Source: Clostridia bacterium
GTDB taxonomy: Bacteria; UBA6262; WVXT01; JAUXBS01
Direction of reading: 5' to 3'
Length of the DNA: 8,872 nucleotides
Assembly: GCA_030619245.1 (NCBI GenBank)
Contig: JAUXBS010000031.1
Span: 1-8,872 of the forward strand
Positions 6,766 to 8,872 of the stretch are shown piece by piece. The stretch's first letter is position 1; every line of letters starts with the position of its first letter. A model generated the notes under the pieces. The model worked only from the letters and a program-made list of their open reading frames with translations. It was not told the DNA's origin and searched no databases. A program made the position numbers and the translations under genes.

Positions 6766-7986
6766 TCAGGCTTTCTTTTTCTTCATGATTGCTCTTTCCT
6801 TCAACGGCATGCAGGAGTACTCCGAATCAGCATCAGGCAAACCCGCAATTGAACTATCCAGGAAAAACTTCCCCTTCTCAATCCAGTCTTTTAATATACC
6901 CGCCACCTTTCTTGCCCTGGAATAACTTGAAAGGCTTCCTGTAAGTACATTTTTACCGTGTATCTTGATTTCACCGCTCCTCAACCGGGCATAGTTCACT
7001 TCTGCAATACTTCCGGGTTTACCGTGAGGATATGAATGACTGTAATCCACCACCTGTGTCCAGATATCCTCATCCTTAATCGCCGTGTAACGGCATATCT
7101 CTTCATTCAGGATGGGAATAGGCACTCCTATACCAACGGAAAGGGTCACGCCATACCCCTGCATTGAAGTCCCTATCAGCCATTCAGGGCTCATTTTTTT
7201 CAAATCACCCATAACCGCTATAGAACCCGCAGGAACACTCGGCACCCCGTTGTACTTGCGTTTCACTACCGGATTATGCTGTGTCCCGTGCCATACAATA
7301 CGGCCCGTGCCTCCACCCAGGAATATCTTCGTTCCTATCCCTGTTGTCTTGTAAAGCGGGTCATTCAGCAAAGGTGACAATTGGCCCGCGCTGCAGTAAT
7401 TCGCATTGCCAAGCCTGGGTTTTAAAGCGCCCATGTACGTATATATAATCTTATCCGACAGATTAACCGCGCAGTTATAGTTCTGGTAGGCATTCCTGGG
7501 GTTAAAAAGAACCGCCTCATTAATATCCCTGATGTTGATATAGGTTTCCATCTTTTTTCTTGGATAGCAGTCCGTCCCGTATGCCTCGGCCTTCAATACT
7601 AAATCCCTGCCTGCAACAAGGTCCTCAATAACATGGCCTCCCCCATAATTGAATTCCCCGGGGTATACCTGGTTCCTGGGATCACTCTCCGGCAGCGCAT
7701 TAGCGCCGATAAGAATGTCCGCTGCGGCAAACCCGGTATATGCAGGCACATCGTTTAACGTTACCTTCCCCCCCCCAAACTTTATCTTTGGCCTGGCCTG
7801 GCCCGTATTCAGATACACGCTGGAGGAACACATCGGGCCAAAGGTACCGGTAGTTACCACATCCACCTGCCTGGCTGCTTCTTCAACCCCCACCTTTTCA
7901 ACGATGTCAATGATTTCCTCTGCGGTTACCACCACAACCTTGCCGTTTTTTATACGCTCATTAATCTCAGCTATAGTCTTTGGCAT
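6766..7986 (-). CDS. Homocysteine biosynthesis protein, DUF39/COG1900 (sulfur incorporation)
   Basis: This 406-residue protein is of the DUF39 (HcyBio, COG1900) family, which with a NIL-ferredoxin turns aspartate semialdehyde into homocysteine by a sulfur-relay route independent of MetB/MetY-type enzymes. Family signatures include TTGTFGPMCSSSVYLN with Cys53, KFGGGKVTLNDVPAY, GGGHVIEDLVAG, YGTDCYPRK with Cys140, IFLGGGTGRIVWHGTQHNP, GDLKKMSPEWL and DYSHSYPHG. Cys53 and Cys140 are the best candidates for the persulfide-forming cysteines proposed in the methanogen homologue. The protein ends shortly after the catalytic domain, without the CBS pair found in some archaeal members. The ATG has AGGAGAG five bases upstream. 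It heads the long gene series and lies just downstream of the best promoter. A G9 tract encodes Gly71-Gly73. The COG2122 protein often associated with this system is not in the window. Confidence 0.9.
   Translation of the reverse strand: MPKTIAEINERIKNGKVVVVTAEEIIDIVEKVGVEEAARQVDVVTTGTFGPMCSSSVYLNTGQARPKIKFGGGKVTLNDVPAYTGFAAADILIGANALPESDPRNQVYPGEFNYGGGHVIEDLVAGRDLVLKAEAYGTDCYPRKKMETYINIRDINEAVLFNPRNAYQNYNCAVNLSDKIIYTYMGALKPRLGNANYCSAGQLSPLLNDPLYKTTGIGTKIFLGGGTGRIVWHGTQHNPVVKRKYNGVPSVPAGSIAVMGDLKKMSPEWLIGTSMQGYGVTLSVGIGVPIPILNEEICRYTAIKDEDIWTQVVDYSHSYPHGKPGSIAEVNYARLRSGEIKIHGKNVLTGSLSSYSRARKVAGILKDWIEKGKFFLDSSIAGLPDADSEYSCMPLKERAIMKKKKA
7768..7776 (-). repeat. G9 homopolymer inside the DUF39 gene
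   Basis: Nine consecutive G (minus strand) encode Gly71-Gly73 of KFGGGKV, about 210 bases into the gene. Tracts of this length are prone to polymerase slippage, and a one-base change would shift the frame early in the protein. The tract encodes conserved glycines, so codon choice alone could explain it. Confidence 0.7.
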
Positions 7987-7996
7987 TTAATCTCTC

Positions 7997-8023
7997 CTAA
8001 AAACATATTATCATATCAATCAT
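7997..8023 (-). promoter_or_regulatory. Possible 8-codon leader ORF before the DUF39 gene
   Basis: Within the predicted leader, ATG at 8023-8021 opens a frame reading MIDMIICF and ending in TAG at 7999-7997. The TAG overlaps the AGGAGAG ribosome binding site (7998-7992) of the homocysteine gene. Three of eight codons are Met and one is Cys, the amino acids downstream of this pathway. There is no good ribosome binding site for the small ORF and no attenuator hairpin, so its translation is speculative. Confidence 0.25.
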
Positions 8024-8031
8024 AGTATTAA

Positions 8032-8049
8032 TTATAATATTATTTATAA
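8032..8049. repeat. AT-only palindrome just downstream of the predicted transcription start
   Basis: Two TTATAA boxes (8032-8037 and 8044-8049) flank the region, and a perfect 10-bp palindrome ATAATATTAT lies at 8034-8043. The position, overlapping the predicted start of transcription, would suit a repressor operator. The region is almost pure A/T, where palindromes occur easily by chance. Confidence 0.2.
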
Positions 8050-8055
8050 AGGCAT

Positions 8056-8084
8056 AATATACTAAAATATACAGCTAAAGTCAA
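8056..8084 (-). promoter_or_regulatory. Sigma70-type promoter of the homocysteine-NAD-Trp gene series
   Basis: On the minus strand TTGACT (8084-8079) and TATATT (8061-8056) are each five of six to the consensus, with an ideal 17-base spacer. Transcription would begin near 8049 and give a leader of about 60 nt before the DUF39 ATG. The flanks are markedly AT-rich compared with the genes. A second TTGACA at 8100-8095 has no -10 box at a suitable distance. No SAM, S-box or T-box riboswitch structure was recognised between the promoter and the gene. It is the only strong promoter seen for the eight kilobases downstream. Confidence 0.7.
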
Positions 8085-8179
8085 TCCTAAAACGTGTCAA
8101 CCTCCTTATAGGTATCAAACAAATCCGACATCTTCAAACATCAGGGTTATCCTTATTCCCGGGCCTTAAACTCAGGCGA
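8085..8179 (-). other. Spacer between rsgA and the promoter
   Basis: This stretch holds no gene I can support. After the rsgA stop there is only a weak 4-bp hairpin (GCCT/AGGC) without a T-tract, so no intrinsic terminator is evident. A perfect AAGGAGG at 8109-8103 is not followed by a start codon at a usable distance. A 14-codon frame reading MSDLFDTYKEVDTF (8131-8087) lacks its own ribosome binding site. Confidence 0.4.
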
Positions 8180-8872
8180 TTAAAGTTTATTTCTATCTTT
8201 CTGTTTTTTGATTTGTTTTGACCACTTACTGATTTTCTTTTCAAATATTACCTTTGTATTACGCGCTTTTTCTTTTTTTCGGGTTGCCAGGTAACTTAAT
8301 TCTTTCTTGAGCTTAATATAACTCTGTAACCGCCTGTTATCCAGTTCCCCTCCCTTCAGCGCATCTTTAACAGCGCAACCCGGTTCACTCTCATGCCTGC
8401 AGTCCCTGAACTTACACCTGGCAGCAAACGCCATTACATCACTAAAAACCTCGTCCAGTCTATCTTCGTTCATCCACATCCGGAGTTCACGCAAACCAGG
8501 ATTATCAATGACAATTCCTCCCCCGGGAATAATTGTTAACTCCCTGGAACTTGTTATATGCCTTCCCCTGCTGTCCCCTTCGCGTACAGCTCCGACTTTC
8601 TGCTTCACTCTGCCAAGAAGGCAATTAATTATTGTTGATTTACCCGTGCCCGAAGAGCCCAGGAAAGCTATGGTAGTCCCTTTCTTGATGTATTTCTTTA
8701 AACTCTCAACCCCCTCGTCCTTCGTAGCGCTCATAGCATGTATGGGAATTTCTAATGATACAGCCTCTACTTCAGCTATTCTGCCCCGGACATTGGAGCA
8801 CAAATCTGTCTTATTAAGAATAATAACAGGACTGGCATTACTATCCCGGGCAATAGCAAGGTAACGCACAAT
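8180..8872 (-). CDS. rsgA: Ribosome small subunit-dependent GTPase RsgA, C-terminal part (cut by window edge)
   Basis: RsgA (YjeQ/EngC) is a circularly permuted GTPase that checks late maturation of the 30S subunit. About 230 C-terminal residues are visible. The permuted order is plain: NKTD (G4, about residues 19-22 from the GTG at 8869), SATKDEG (G5), GSSGTGKS (G1, 71-78), GDSRGRHITSSREL (G2 region) and DNPG (G3, 122-125). The zinc-binding tail follows as CKFRDCRHESEPGCAV, with ligands Cys152, Cys157, His159 and Cys165. G3 reads DNPG where DTPG is usual, and G2 has HITSS where HTTT is common. The OB-fold N-terminal domain lies beyond the right edge; the frame is open to the last base, so the GTG at 8869 is not a real start. 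The lysine-rich C-terminal tail fits rRNA contact. It is probably transcribed separately from the genes to its left. Confidence 0.95.
   Translation of the reverse strand: MVRYLAIARDSNASPVIILNKTDLCSNVRGRIAEVEAVSLEIPIHAMSATKDEGVESLKKYIKKGTTIAFLGSSGTGKSTIINCLLGRVKQKVGAVREGDSRGRHITSSRELTIIPGGGIVIDNPGLRELRMWMNEDRLDEVFSDVMAFAARCKFRDCRHESEPGCAVKDALKGGELDNRRLQSYIKLKKELSYLATRKKEKARNTKVIFEKKISKWSKQIKKQKDRNKL

Noticed and set aside
8103..8109. Perfect AAGGAGG ribosome-binding-like sequence
   Set aside because: No ATG or GTG follows within a usable distance, and the nearby TTG leads to a stop after a few codons.
8087..8131. 14-codon frame MSDLFDTYKEVDTF between rsgA and the promoter
   Set aside because: It has no ribosome binding site, overlaps a -35-like sequence and lies upstream of the predicted transcription start. 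A frame of this length is expected by chance.
8155..8182. Possible rsgA terminator
   Set aside because: The GCCT/AGGC stem is only 4 bp and no T-tract follows, so it does not qualify as an intrinsic terminator.

Overview
The window is an ordered, strongly one-sided stretch of bacterial chromosome: all ten protein genes lie on the minus strand, so it reads from right to left. No mobile element, tRNA, rRNA or CRISPR array was seen. The gene set suggests a free-living anaerobic or microaerophilic bacterium. It has the DUF39 plus NIL-ferredoxin route to homocysteine typical of methanogens, sulfate reducers and many uncultured anaerobes. It also has the oxygen-sensitive 4Fe-4S quinolinate synthase and a classically ordered tryptophan operon. 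GC looks mid-range by eye (not measured), with AT-rich DNA confined to one promoter region. I cannot name the phylum from the sequence alone.

Layout in transcription order. Right edge (8180-8872): the C-terminal part of rsgA, the ribosome-assembly GTPase, cut by the window end. Then a 193-bp intergenic region with a good sigma70-type promoter (8056-8084), an AT-rich leader and a possible 8-codon leader ORF. From there runs an almost gap-free series: DUF39 homocysteine-synthesis protein (6766-7986), NIL-domain/2x[4Fe-4S] ferredoxin (6320-6727), nadA (5407-6318), trpE (3913-5352), trpG (3342-3911, TTG start), trpD (2329-3345), trpF (1621-2259), trpB (446-1624) and trpA (1-449, cut by the left edge).

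How the genes work together: the first two proteins are expected to insert sulfur into aspartate semialdehyde to give homocysteine. NadA makes quinolinate for NAD from iminoaspartate. The Trp enzymes convert chorismate to tryptophan. TrpE/TrpG form anthranilate synthase, TrpD adds PRPP, TrpF isomerises, and TrpA/TrpB complete the synthesis. The gene for indole-glycerol-phosphate synthase (trpC), normally between trpD and trpF, is absent. In its place is a 69-nt purine-rich gap, the only non-overlapping junction from trpD onward. Most trp junctions are ATGA overlaps, which suggests translational coupling.

Most interesting points: the missing trpC and the micro-ORFs in its place; fusion of sulfur, NAD and Trp genes into one apparent transcription unit without a visible Trp attenuator; a Met/Cys-containing leader ORF whose stop overlaps the ribosome binding site of the homocysteine gene; a G9 homopolymer inside that gene; and near-absence of tryptophan residues in the Trp enzymes. 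None of these amounts to a demonstrably new system. They are contextual or regulatory observations on known enzyme families.
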